Shown one piece after another: positions 1-6,331 of a stretch of DNA of 10,546 bases. The DNA comes from CAZKEG01 sp964601575. GTDB lineage: Bacteria > Desulfobacterota > Thermodesulfobacteria > Thermodesulfobacteriales > Thermodesulfatatoraceae. The notes under the pieces were generated by a model. It saw only the letters and a program-made list of their open reading frames with translations. It did no database searches and was not told the origin of the DNA. The position numbers and the translations under genes were made by a program. The stretch lies in assembly GCA_964601575.1 (NCBI GenBank), contig CAZROA010000084.1, forward strand, positions 1 through 10,546, written 5' to 3'. The first letter of the stretch is position 1, and every line of letters starts with the position of its first letter.

Positions 1-1095
1 GACTCCTTTTTCGGTTACGTTTATTTCCTCAAAGGCCCCCGGTGGATACCCATTGAGGTATTGATAGATTACGCTGAAAGGGGCGGCAAAGGCCGTGCTA
101 GCTCGATCCTCGACCCGTTGCCATTCTCCGGCCTCGGCATCGAAATAAAGCCCGAAATCAAGGGCGATCTGCTGGGGGGTGCCGGTAAAATTGACTGTAA
201 AGGCTGGGAGACCATCCGGTAGATCTTCTGGGTTCAAAGAAGTGGTATCCCCAGTCGGGCTGGTAATAAGCTCTAAATTCTCGATACTTTGAAGCTCTCC
301 CGCAGAACCAAAATGGAGTGCTCCGGTGAGAAGACAACCGGCGTATTCTCCTTCTCCGCGCCAATCTTCGGATGGGTCCATGGCCACTAAAAACTCAAAG
401 GTACGTGCCTGATCGGTTCGGTCAAGATATAGTGAAAGTTGATGTTGTTGACCGATACTGTCCCAGACAGGTAGATCAACCTTCAGTTCATACCCTCCGG
501 GACTGATAGGTTCTTCTTGGGTTCCGTCCCATTTTTCTAAGAGGCTAAGATTGATGGCCTCAGGCGGTTTAGAACTATCGCAATTCAATTGGAGAACGAT
601 GTTAGAGGTTGGTTGCCCGGAAATATTTTGTGGAATCTCGACCGGAGTCAAGGTCCCAGAAGTAACCGTCTCTCCATCTGTGCCCTCAGGGACCGCCCAA
701 CCATAAAGGTCATAGCCAGAGGGGGTGGAGAGACGCAGGTTATCCTCTACCTCACGCAGGACAAAACCCCCGTCTCTGGTGTAAAACACGTCTTCTCCAT
801 CAGAGACGGTAAAAAAGCCCTTTCCGGTAATGGCCAGATCCGTGGGATTATCCGTGACCTTGATCGGCCCCTCGTGATAAAGGACCTCGATGGTTTCGAC
901 CGCGGTGCCAAGCCCCTTTTGGTCACTCGGAGGGGCTTCATTGGTGGCGCTGAGCATCAGGTCTTCAAACAGGGCTCGGCTGGCTCGAAAACCAGTGCTT
1001 TCTAGATTGGCTACGTTATCGGCACTTACCCCCAAGCCCTGGCTCATGGTGTTGATCCCGCTTTTACCCAAGTAGATGGTACCAAAGAGGCTCAT
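1..1095 (-). CDS. flgE: Flagellar hook protein FlgE, N-terminal 365 residues (runs off the left edge)
   Basis: FlgE is the subunit that polymerises into the flagellar hook outside the cell, after export by the flagellar type III apparatus. The frame is open from an ATG at 1095 to base 1, so the C-terminus is missing. The N-terminus carries the rod/hook signature (SGINTMSQGLGV then DNVAN at residues 26-30 and TGF at 34-36). LAITGKGFF at 87-95 is the second conserved block of hook and rod proteins. A FlaE-type middle domain with VWDSIG begins near residue 210. A good GGAGGT Shine-Dalgarno lies just upstream, inside the end of flgD, and the start overlaps the flgD stop as ATGA, so translation is probably coupled. 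FlgF and FlgG share the N-terminal motif but are about 250-265 residues long; the length here and the flgD neighbour favour FlgE. Confidence 0.92.
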   Translation of the reverse strand, partial: MSLFGTIYLGKSGINTMSQGLGVSADNVANLESTGFRASRALFEDLMLSATNEAPPSDQKGLGTAVETIEVLYHEGPIKVTDNPTDLAITGKGFFTVSDGEDVFYTRDGGFVLREVEDNLRLSTPSGYDLYGWAVPEGTDGETVTSGTLTPVEIPQNISGQPTSNIVLQLNCDSSKPPEAINLSLLEKWDGTQEEPISPGGYELKVDLPVWDSIGQQHQLSLYLDRTDQARTFEFLVAMDPSEDWRGEGEYAGCLLTGALHFGSAGELQSIENLELITSPTGDTTSLNPEDLPDGLPAFTVNFTGTPQQIALDFGLYFDAEAGEWQRVEDRASTAFAAPFSVIYQYLNGYPPGAFEEINVTEKGV

Positions 1096-1778
1096 TGCCC
1101 ACCTCCATCAGCCATGATCTCCTGAATGTCTTCGAGTTTTATTTCGCGTTGACCATTAAAGAGGAGGGTCGAGGAATCTTCTTTGAGAAAGGCCCCGGTA
1201 ATCCGACCAACGGTCTCCAAAGAGATTTTGTCCTGATCACCTTGGGTCTCTAAGACCAACCGGTAATTACCATCTGGCACCGTTTGACCATTATCGTCCT
1301 TGGCGTCCCAGGAAATTTCGTGTTCACCAGGAGAAAGTCCACCGAGATTAAGCGTCCTGACCAGGTGCCCGTCTGAAGAAAAGACCTTGACCGTGGCTTG
1401 AGAGAGGGGTTCTTCGATTTTTAGCCTGGCCCCTAAAAATTGGCCGTTTTCTACCCGACCAAGCTGTCCCTTGACCCTTACCAAGCGCCCGATAAGGGAG
1501 GTAAGGACGGCCATTTCTTGGTTTTTGGCCGCCTTCATAAAGTCTTCTAGCCTTTGATTGATGGAGAAGAGCTGATCTACTTGGTTAAACAAGGCCAATT
1601 GGGTGGCCATTTCATTGTTATCCAAGGGTTTCATTGGGTCTTGGTATTCCAGTTGTTTGATGAAAAGGAGCATAAAATCATTGCGATCAAGGACTTTTTT
1701 GGGGACCCTTTGTTTAGGGTTAGGGTCCAGTTCCTGAAAGAGCTTTTGATCCGTACCTTTGGGACTTAGGCTAGTCAT
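1092..1778 (-). CDS. flgD: Flagellar hook cap (hook assembly scaffold) protein FlgD
   Basis: FlgD caps the growing hook, promotes FlgE polymerisation and is discarded when the hook is complete. The 228-residue length is typical. The conserved N-terminal block is at about 31-72: FMLLFIKQLEYQDPMKPLDN followed by NEMATQLALFNQVDQL, the family hallmark. Residues 129-180 look like the FlgD Ig-like domain, with an SPGEHEISWDAKDDNG stretch and VPDGNYRL. The charged, glycine-rich tail ends in ADGGGQ. The start is supported by GGAGGAAAG immediately upstream. The gene begins 10 bp after the fliK stop and its stop overlaps the flgE start by 4 bp, so the three genes are almost certainly one transcript. 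Identification is from direct motif recognition. Confidence 0.95.
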   Translation of the reverse strand: MTSLSPKGTDQKLFQELDPNPKQRVPKKVLDRNDFMLLFIKQLEYQDPMKPLDNNEMATQLALFNQVDQLFSINQRLEDFMKAAKNQEMAVLTSLIGRLVRVKGQLGRVENGQFLGARLKIEEPLSQATVKVFSSDGHLVRTLNLGGLSPGEHEISWDAKDDNGQTVPDGNYRLVLETQGDQDKISLETVGRITGAFLKEDSSTLLFNGQREIKLEDIQEIMADGGGQ

Positions 1779-1788
1779 CTTTCCTCCC

Positions 1789-3324
1789 CTAGACGCGAAG
1801 ATCGATCAATCCCTTGGGTCTTCGGTTGATCCGGGCCTCAGATGAGGCCAAAGAGAGATCTTTTTCCGGGGCCATGGGTCTAAAATCAACATACCGTTGT
1901 TCTTGAAAGGGCTGATGTTTGCCCCCGGAAAGGTCTATTTGACAGCCTCCCAATTGGAGACCCACTTCAGCCAAGGATTTGGCCAATTGATGTATTTCCT
2001 GATGTAAGGCCTGGGCCGCTTGGGGATGTTCTACGGTAAATAGGAGACGAACTTCGCCTTTGTCTACAGAAAGGGTGACGTGAAGTTCCCCAAGATGCGG
2101 TGGTTCAAGCCGAATACGGGCCTCGTTTCGCCCTAGACGATTGGGCTTAAGGACGAGTTCTTTGACGAAATCCGGGATCTGTGAAGGCTCTAAGCTGATC
2201 AAGGGCCGTGGGTGATGTGGCCCGGATTCCGGCGATTTGATATTGATGACCGTGTTTTCTTGATGATGAAAATGATGCCCCCGGGGGATCAAATGTTCGG
2301 GTGCCTTTGCTTGGTCTAAGGGCTTTTCTAAAAAGAGATGGTTCGCCACAGAGATACCCTTGGCCTTGTGTCCTTGCCCTTTATTGAGCACACTCGATTC
2401 AGTCCTCTCTTCGCTAGGGGGCCAGGGGAAGGCTTGGTTATCTTTGGCTTCTTTACGAGAAGGAATATGCCCTTCTTTCTTATGAATGAGTTTTTCTATT
2501 TGGTCTTTAATCGGTAAGCCCTTCCAGGGATTTTCTATTTTTTCTGGCTTTTTCCTGTTTGGAGATGTGGATTGATTATCTAAGTATTTTTTAACTTTAT
2601 CCCTCTTAAGCCCGTGGGCCTCAACGAGGTGAAAGAGGCGGTCTTCCTGTCCTGTGTCCGTTAGCTCCCCTTTTTTCGACCCCGTAAAGACCTCATTTTC
2701 TCGGCGTAGATAAATCAATCCCTCAAGGATAAAATTAAGGATAGAGTTTATGTCTTGGTCTTTGTTTTCTCTGGCCAAGGTGCTCAGTTCTTTGATGGCC
2801 TGAAGGACGGTCTCCTGAGCGACGTGTTTTCCTTCTTTGAGAGAATGGAAAAGGTTTTCGAGTCTCGGGAGCTCTTTGCCCTTGGTTTCTATACTCTTTA
2901 GCAGCGATTCGAGTTGAACCGTAATTTCCTCTCGGGAGATCTCCCCAAAGTTTGGGCTAGATTTGCCCATGGATATCTCTTCTTTTGGCGGGGGAAAAAG
3001 CCCCTGCAAAGGGCTTAGTTTTTCTTCGGAAAGCCATTCCGTAAATTTAGGCCCTTTAAAAGGAAGCCCTTCCTGGATTTGGGTCTCGGTTACCTTTTCG
3101 CTTGAGAGATCTATCGAGCTTGAATATATGCTATAGGATTTAGTATGTCCGCCCACGATTACCTTTTCGCTTGAGAGATCTATTGAGGCTTTGAACTCAG
3201 GATTAAAGAGTAAGGCAAAGAGGATGAGCCAGAAGTCACCTGGATCTGTAATCTCTTTGAGTCCCTTTCCTGGTTTTGATATTTGGGCCCCAAATACTCC
3301 CTGAGGATCTATCTTGAGATTCAT
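1789..3324 (-). CDS. fliK: Flagellar hook-length control protein FliK
   Basis: FliK is an exported molecular ruler that measures the hook and makes the FlhB export gate switch from hook to filament substrates. At 511 residues it is longer than the E. coli protein (about 405), which is unremarkable for this variable family. Residues 1-380 are hydrophilic, charged, Lys/Glu/Ser-rich and probably disordered, as expected for the ruler part. The recognisable part is the C-terminal Flg_hook domain at about 389-468, with RLEPPHLG at 405-412, an LSVDKGEVRLLF strand pair, and a Leu-rich amphipathic helix ending in LAEVGLQLGG. The ATG at 3324 has a strong GGGAGGT site five bases upstream. It is the first gene of the fliK-flgD-flgE operon and lies 28 bp downstream of a sigma-54 element. 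A direct repeat near residues 46-79 is listed separately. Confidence 0.9.
   Translation of the reverse strand: MNLKIDPQGVFGAQISKPGKGLKEITDPGDFWLILFALLFNPEFKASIDLSSEKVIVGGHTKSYSIYSSSIDLSSEKVTETQIQEGLPFKGPKFTEWLSEEKLSPLQGLFPPPKEEISMGKSSPNFGEISREEITVQLESLLKSIETKGKELPRLENLFHSLKEGKHVAQETVLQAIKELSTLARENKDQDINSILNFILEGLIYLRRENEVFTGSKKGELTDTGQEDRLFHLVEAHGLKRDKVKKYLDNQSTSPNRKKPEKIENPWKGLPIKDQIEKLIHKKEGHIPSRKEAKDNQAFPWPPSEERTESSVLNKGQGHKAKGISVANHLFLEKPLDQAKAPEHLIPRGHHFHHQENTVINIKSPESGPHHPRPLISLEPSQIPDFVKELVLKPNRLGRNEARIRLEPPHLGELHVTLSVDKGEVRLLFTVEHPQAAQALHQEIHQLAKSLAEVGLQLGGCQIDLSGGKHQPFQEQRYVDFRPMAPEKDLSLASSEARINRRPKGLIDLRV
3090..3187. repeat. Two direct repeats of about 28 bp, 69 bp apart, inside fliK
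   Basis: The segments at 3090-3118 and 3159-3187 share 25 identical bases followed by one C/T difference and a further GAG. The offset is 69 bp, which is 23 codons, so both copies are read in the same fliK frame and give the peptide SIDLSSEKV twice. The sequence between the copies is not clearly duplicated. This looks like an in-frame partial duplication within the disordered ruler region. Confidence 0.85.
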
Positions 3325-3351
3325 AAACTACCTCCCTTGGCCGATTGATAA

Positions 3352-3367
3352 AGCAAGCTATATGCCA
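3352..3367 (-). promoter_or_regulatory. Sigma-54 (RpoN) promoter of the fliK-flgD-flgE operon
   Basis: Read on the minus strand this is TGGCAT-ATAGC-TTGCT, an excellent match to TGGCAC-N5-TTGCA/T with the obligatory GG-N10-GC spacing. Placing GC at -13/-12 puts +1 at about 3341. That gives a 17-nt leader containing the GGGAGGT ribosome site before the fliK ATG at 3324. Sigma-54 control of hook genes is established in groups such as Vibrio, Campylobacter and Caulobacter. The position, orientation and match make this the clearest regulatory signal in the window. Confidence 0.82.
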
Positions 3368-3431
3368 GTGTGTACTTTAAGGTCCCCTTGGGGAGAAAGG
3401 TGTTTTGAAGGTGGCGGGGAGGTGAGAACTA

Positions 3432-3463
3432 GGCAATTTTTGCCGGGGAGGAAAATCTTTCCT
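3432..3463. promoter_or_regulatory. Two adjacent inverted repeats, candidate enhancer (activator) sites
   Basis: The first is GGCAA-TTT-TTGCC at 3432-3444 (5-bp arms, perfect). The second is AGGAAA-ATC-TTTCCT at 3449-3463 (6-bp arms, perfect). Their centres lie 18 bp apart, at about -97 and -115 from the predicted sigma-54 start, within the usual -80 to -150 range of upstream sites for sigma-54 activators. The two arms differ in sequence, so they may bind different proteins, or one may serve clpB instead. Protein identity is unknown. Confidence 0.4.
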
Positions 3464-3554
3464 AGGATGCTTCTTTCGGTTTCCTTGACATGGGTACTGG
3501 GTGAACTTACCTTCCCAAACGCAAAGGCATTAAACCTTTTTCGATAAACTCGTG

Positions 3555-3596
3555 ACTTAGGGAATAATAAAAGTAACTTAGGGAATAATAAAAGTA
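3555..3596. repeat. Perfect tandem duplication of a 21-bp AT-rich unit upstream of clpB
   Basis: Two identical 21-bp units abut at 3555-3575 and 3576-3596. Each begins ACTTAGGGAATAATA and ends AAAGTA. At the junction AAGT-A-ACTT forms a small hyphenated palindrome (3571-3579). The unit contains AATAAT, five of six bases of a -10 box, but no matching -35 box at normal spacing. The 21-bp period places equivalent bases on the same face of the helix, as for a repeated protein-binding site. A slippage duplication without function is the alternative. Confidence 0.9.
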
Positions 3597-3601
3597 ATTG
3601 A

Positions 3602-3620
3602 GCGGGTTTGTGGATCCCGC
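3602..3620 (+). other. Small hairpin in the presumed clpB leader
   Basis: GCGGG at 3602-3606 and CCCGC at 3616-3620 can pair perfectly around a 9-base loop. It has no T-run, so it is not a terminator, and it ends about 28 bases before the clpB ribosome site. It could affect leader stability or be a chance structure or protein site. Confidence 0.3.
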
Positions 3621-3660
3621 CTAAAGAGACCAACAAGAGAAAGACACAGGGGGTGTAAAT

Positions 3661-6273
3661 ATGCGTTTAGAAAAATTTACCTTCAAGTCTCAGGATGCCA
3701 TTCAGGAGGCGCAGAGGCTGGCGGAGACCCGCGGCCATCAAAATATGGAGGTAGAACACCTGCTCAAGGCGCTGGTGGAGCAAGAGGGCGGTATCGTGCC
3801 CATGATCCTCGAGCGCCTGGGGGTGAATAACAAGCTGGTGGCCTCGGATGTGGACGAGGTGTTGGATAAGATCCCTTCGGTCTCCGGTGCGGGTTATCAG
3901 GTCTATCTCTCGCCCACCCTAAAGCAAGTACTTGAACGGGCCATGCGGCTTGCAGCGGAGATGCGCGATGATTACGTCTCCACCGAGCACCTGCTACTGG
4001 CCATCCTGGAGAGCAATACGCCGTCGGCGGAGATCCTGCGAAACCGAGGCCTTACCAAAGAAAACGTCATGGAGGTCATCAACCAGATCCGCAAAGGCCA
4101 GCGGGTGACCGACCAGAATCCAGAAGAGAAATACCAAGCCCTTGAGAAGTTCGGGCGTGACCTCACGGCCCTGGCCAAGGCCGGCAAACTTGATCCGGTG
4201 ATCGGGCGTGACGAGGAGATCCGCCGGGTGATCCAGATCCTCTCCCGCCGGACCAAAAACAATCCGGTACTGGTCGGTGAACCCGGTGTGGGTAAGACGG
4301 CCATCGTCGAGGGCCTGGCCCAGCGGATCGTGGCCGGTGACGTACCAGAGCCCCTTAAGAATAAACGCATCGTCCAACTCGACATGGGGGCCTTGGTGGC
4401 CGGGGCCAAATACCGGGGTGAGTTCGAGGAACGGCTTAAGGCCGTGCTCAAAGAGGTCACCGAGAGCGAGGGTGAGATCATCCTCTTCATCGACGAGATC
4501 CACACCCTGGTCGGGGCCGGGGCGGCAGAAGGGGCCATGGATGCGGCCAATATGTTAAAGCCTGCGCTTGCCCGTGGTGAGCTCCACTGCATCGGCGCCA
4601 CCACCATCGAGGAATACCGCAAGTATATCGAGAAGGACCCGGCCCTTGAGCGTCGGTTCCAGCCGGTCTACGTGGATGAGCCGAGCATCGAAGAAGCCAT
4701 CGCCATCCTGCGCGGGCTTAAGGAAAAATACGAGGTGCACCACGGTGTGCGTATCACCGACAGCGCCATCGTGGCTGCAGTGCAGCTTTCGGCCCGGTAC
4801 ATTACCGACCGTTATCTCCCGGACAAGGCCATTGACCTGATCGATGAGGCCGCGGCCAAGCTGCGCATCGAGATCGACTCCATGCCCACGGAGATCGACG
4901 AGATCGAGCGCAAGATCAAACAGCTTGAGATCGAGCGTATGGCCCTTGAGCGGGAGACCGATCCGCGGGCACGGGAGCGGCTCAAGAAGCTTGAGGAGAG
5001 CCTTGAGGAGCTGCGCAAGAAGTCTGAGGAGATGAAGGCCCAGTGGAACCAGGAGCGCGAGGTCATCCAAAAAATTCGTTCTATCAAGGAGAAGATCGAC
5101 CAACTGCGCATCGAGGCCCAGCAAGCCGAACGTCAAGGTGATCTCAACCGTGTGGCTGAGATCATCTATGGTCGTATCCCACAGCTTGAAAGGGAGCTAG
5201 AGGAATGGAACCAGAAGCTAGCTGAGATCCAGAAGGAACACAAGTTCCTCAAAGAAGAAGTAGATGCCGAAGACGTTGCCGAGATCATCGCCAAGTGGAC
5301 GGGGATTCCGGTCTCAAAGCTCCTGGAGAGCGAGCGGGAGAAGCTCCTCAAGATGGAAGAGCGGTTGGCCCAGCGTGTGGTGGGGCAGGACCACGCCATC
5401 AAGGCCATTGCCAACGCCGTGCGTCGCGCCAGAGCTGGCCTCAAGGACCCGAACCGTCCTATTGGCTCCTTTATGTTCCTTGGGCCCACGGGTGTGGGTA
5501 AGACTGAATTGGCCAAGGCCCTGGCCGAGTTTATGTTCGACACCGAGCAGGCCCTGATTCGCTTTGATATGTCCGAATACATGGAAAAACATGCCGTCTC
5601 CAAGCTCATTGGTGCCCCTCCGGGGTACGTAGGCTATGAGGAAGGCGGGCAACTCACCGAGGCCGTGCGTCGCAGGCCTTACTCGGTCATTCTCTTTGAT
5701 GAGATCGAGAAGGCGCACCCGGATGTCTTCAACATCCTGCTTCAGATCTTGGATGATGGGCGCCTTACCGATAGCAAAGGGCGCACGGTAAACTTCCAGA
5801 ACACTATTATCATCATGACCTCGAATATCGGGAGCCAATGGGTGCAAGAGCTCCAGTACGATCGTCAAGAAATGGAGCGCCGGGTGATGGAGGCCGTACG
5901 GGCCCACTTCAGACCGGAGTTCTTGAACCGGATCGACGAGATCATCGTCTTCAACAATCTGACCAGGGAACACCTGAAGCGTATCGTCGAGATCCAGGTC
6001 CGTTATCTCCAAAATCGCTTGGAGGACAAACACATCGTCATCCACCTGACCGATCGGGCCAAGGAATGGCTGGCCCAGGTGGGCTACGACCCGGTCTACG
6101 GGGCGCGACCGTTAAAGCGGGCCATTCAGCGTTATATCGAAGATCCGTTGGCCATAAAGCTCCTTGAAGGGACTTTCCAGGAGGGTGACCATATCCTGGT
6201 AGATTACGACGAGACCAAAGGTCAGCTTGATTTTCGGAAACATTTTCCCGAAGAGATTCCCGAAGCAGCCTAA
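3661..6273 (+). CDS. clpB: ATP-dependent disaggregase ClpB (Hsp104 family)
   Basis: ClpB is a cytoplasmic hexameric AAA+ chaperone that threads aggregated proteins through its pore and refolds them together with DnaK. It is full length at 870 residues (E. coli 857). Order: Clp N-domain about 1-145; AAA-1 with Walker A GEPGVGKT at 206-213, pore-loop Tyr251, Walker B Glu279 and arginine fingers Arg331-Arg332; coiled-coil M-domain about 405-530; AAA-2 with Walker A GPTGVGKT at 608-615, pore-loop Tyr656 in GYVG, Walker B DE at 680-681; sensor-2 GARPLKR near 814-820. The long M-domain separates it from ClpA and ClpC. All catalytic residues checked are intact. Codon choice is strongly GAG/ATC/CTC-biased, unlike the more AT-rich fliK, which suggests high expression. 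It appears monocistronic: a long leader precedes it and a strong terminator follows. Confidence 0.98.
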   Translation: MRLEKFTFKSQDAIQEAQRLAETRGHQNMEVEHLLKALVEQEGGIVPMILERLGVNNKLVASDVDEVLDKIPSVSGAGYQVYLSPTLKQVLERAMRLAAEMRDDYVSTEHLLLAILESNTPSAEILRNRGLTKENVMEVINQIRKGQRVTDQNPEEKYQALEKFGRDLTALAKAGKLDPVIGRDEEIRRVIQILSRRTKNNPVLVGEPGVGKTAIVEGLAQRIVAGDVPEPLKNKRIVQLDMGALVAGAKYRGEFEERLKAVLKEVTESEGEIILFIDEIHTLVGAGAAEGAMDAANMLKPALARGELHCIGATTIEEYRKYIEKDPALERRFQPVYVDEPSIEEAIAILRGLKEKYEVHHGVRITDSAIVAAVQLSARYITDRYLPDKAIDLIDEAAAKLRIEIDSMPTEIDEIERKIKQLEIERMALERETDPRARERLKKLEESLEELRKKSEEMKAQWNQEREVIQKIRSIKEKIDQLRIEAQQAERQGDLNRVAEIIYGRIPQLERELEEWNQKLAEIQKEHKFLKEEVDAEDVAEIIAKWTGIPVSKLLESEREKLLKMEERLAQRVVGQDHAIKAIANAVRRARAGLKDPNRPIGSFMFLGPTGVGKTELAKALAEFMFDTEQALIRFDMSEYMEKHAVSKLIGAPPGYVGYEEGGQLTEAVRRRPYSVILFDEIEKAHPDVFNILLQILDDGRLTDSKGRTVNFQNTIIIMTSNIGSQWVQELQYDRQEMERRVMEAVRAHFRPEFLNRIDEIIVFNNLTREHLKRIVEIQVRYLQNRLEDKHIVIHLTDRAKEWLAQVGYDPVYGARPLKRAIQRYIEDPLAIKLLEGTFQEGDHILVDYDETKGQLDFRKHFPEEIPEAA
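4093..4107 (+). promoter_or_regulatory. Possible internal ribosome site and GTG start within clpB
   Basis: Codon 149 is GTG (4105-4107) in the context GQRVTD, seven bases after AAAGG at 4093-4097. In E. coli a second, N-domain-lacking ClpB form starts at GTG codon 149 in the same context. The codon is conserved here and a modest ribosome site is present, so a short ClpB isoform starting here is plausible but unproven. Confidence 0.35.
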
Positions 6274-6288
6274 TCTTGGGGCGTGATC

Positions 6289-6315
6289 AAAGGGCGGGCC
6301 AAGGCCCGCCCTTTT
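6289..6315 (+). terminator. Intrinsic terminator after clpB
   Basis: A perfect 12-bp stem pairs AAAGGGCGGGCC (6289-6300) with GGCCCGCCCTTT (6303-6314), closed by AA, so the real loop is likely four bases. It is followed by TTTTGAATTTT. It begins 15 bases after the clpB stop, as expected for a rho-independent terminator. It ends only 17 bases before the next start codon. Confidence 0.9.
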
Positions 6316-6331
6316 GAATTTTGGATAGAAG

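Larger units (their letters stand above)
3325..3660. other. Divergent intergenic control region between fliK and clpB
   Basis: This 336-bp stretch separates the leftward flagellar operon from rightward clpB and must hold promoters for both. Near fliK it has a sigma-54 element. In the middle it has two short inverted repeats. Nearer clpB it has a perfect 21-bp tandem repeat and a 5-bp-stem hairpin. There is also a near-palindrome TCCCCTTGGGGA at 3383-3394. I do not see the HrcA operator CIRCE, a convincing sigma-32 promoter or a well-matched sigma-70 pair for clpB. A perfect TTGACA lies at 3485-3490, but the bases 16-18 further on match the -10 consensus poorly. The clpB ribosome site reads AGGGGGTG, one base off the ideal, six bases before ATG. 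Confidence 0.75.

Noticed and set aside
589..1005. A 138-codon plus-strand open frame
   Set aside because: It lies opposite flgE, whose minus-strand frame is open throughout with hook-protein motifs.
3324..3347. Possible sigma-28 promoter (TAAA followed by GCCGAT)
   Set aside because: It points away from the flagellar genes, the spacer is 12 rather than 15 bases, and the end of the -10 box is wrong (GCCGATTG).
3485..3513. Sigma-70 promoter for clpB starting at a perfect TTGACA
   Set aside because: The best -10 at 17-bp spacing is TACCTT, only three of six matches, so it is not listed as a promoter.
3358..3636. A 92-codon open frame on the minus strand in the fliK-clpB gap
   Set aside because: It translates the tandem repeat into LLLLFPK twice, has no recognisable domain, and its 3' part covers the sigma-54 element and inverted repeats. 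A non-coding control region explains the stretch better.
3325..3660. CIRCE element or sigma-32 promoter expected for a chaperone gene
   Set aside because: No TTAGCACTC-N9-GAGTGCTAA and no CCCCAT-type -10 box at proper distance from CTTGA-like sequence were found.
3972..4622. Long antisense open frames inside clpB (also 4555-5136 and 5314-6045)
   Set aside because: clpB is fully conserved in its own frame; its biased codon use leaves few stops on the opposite strand. The antisense peptides resemble no family.
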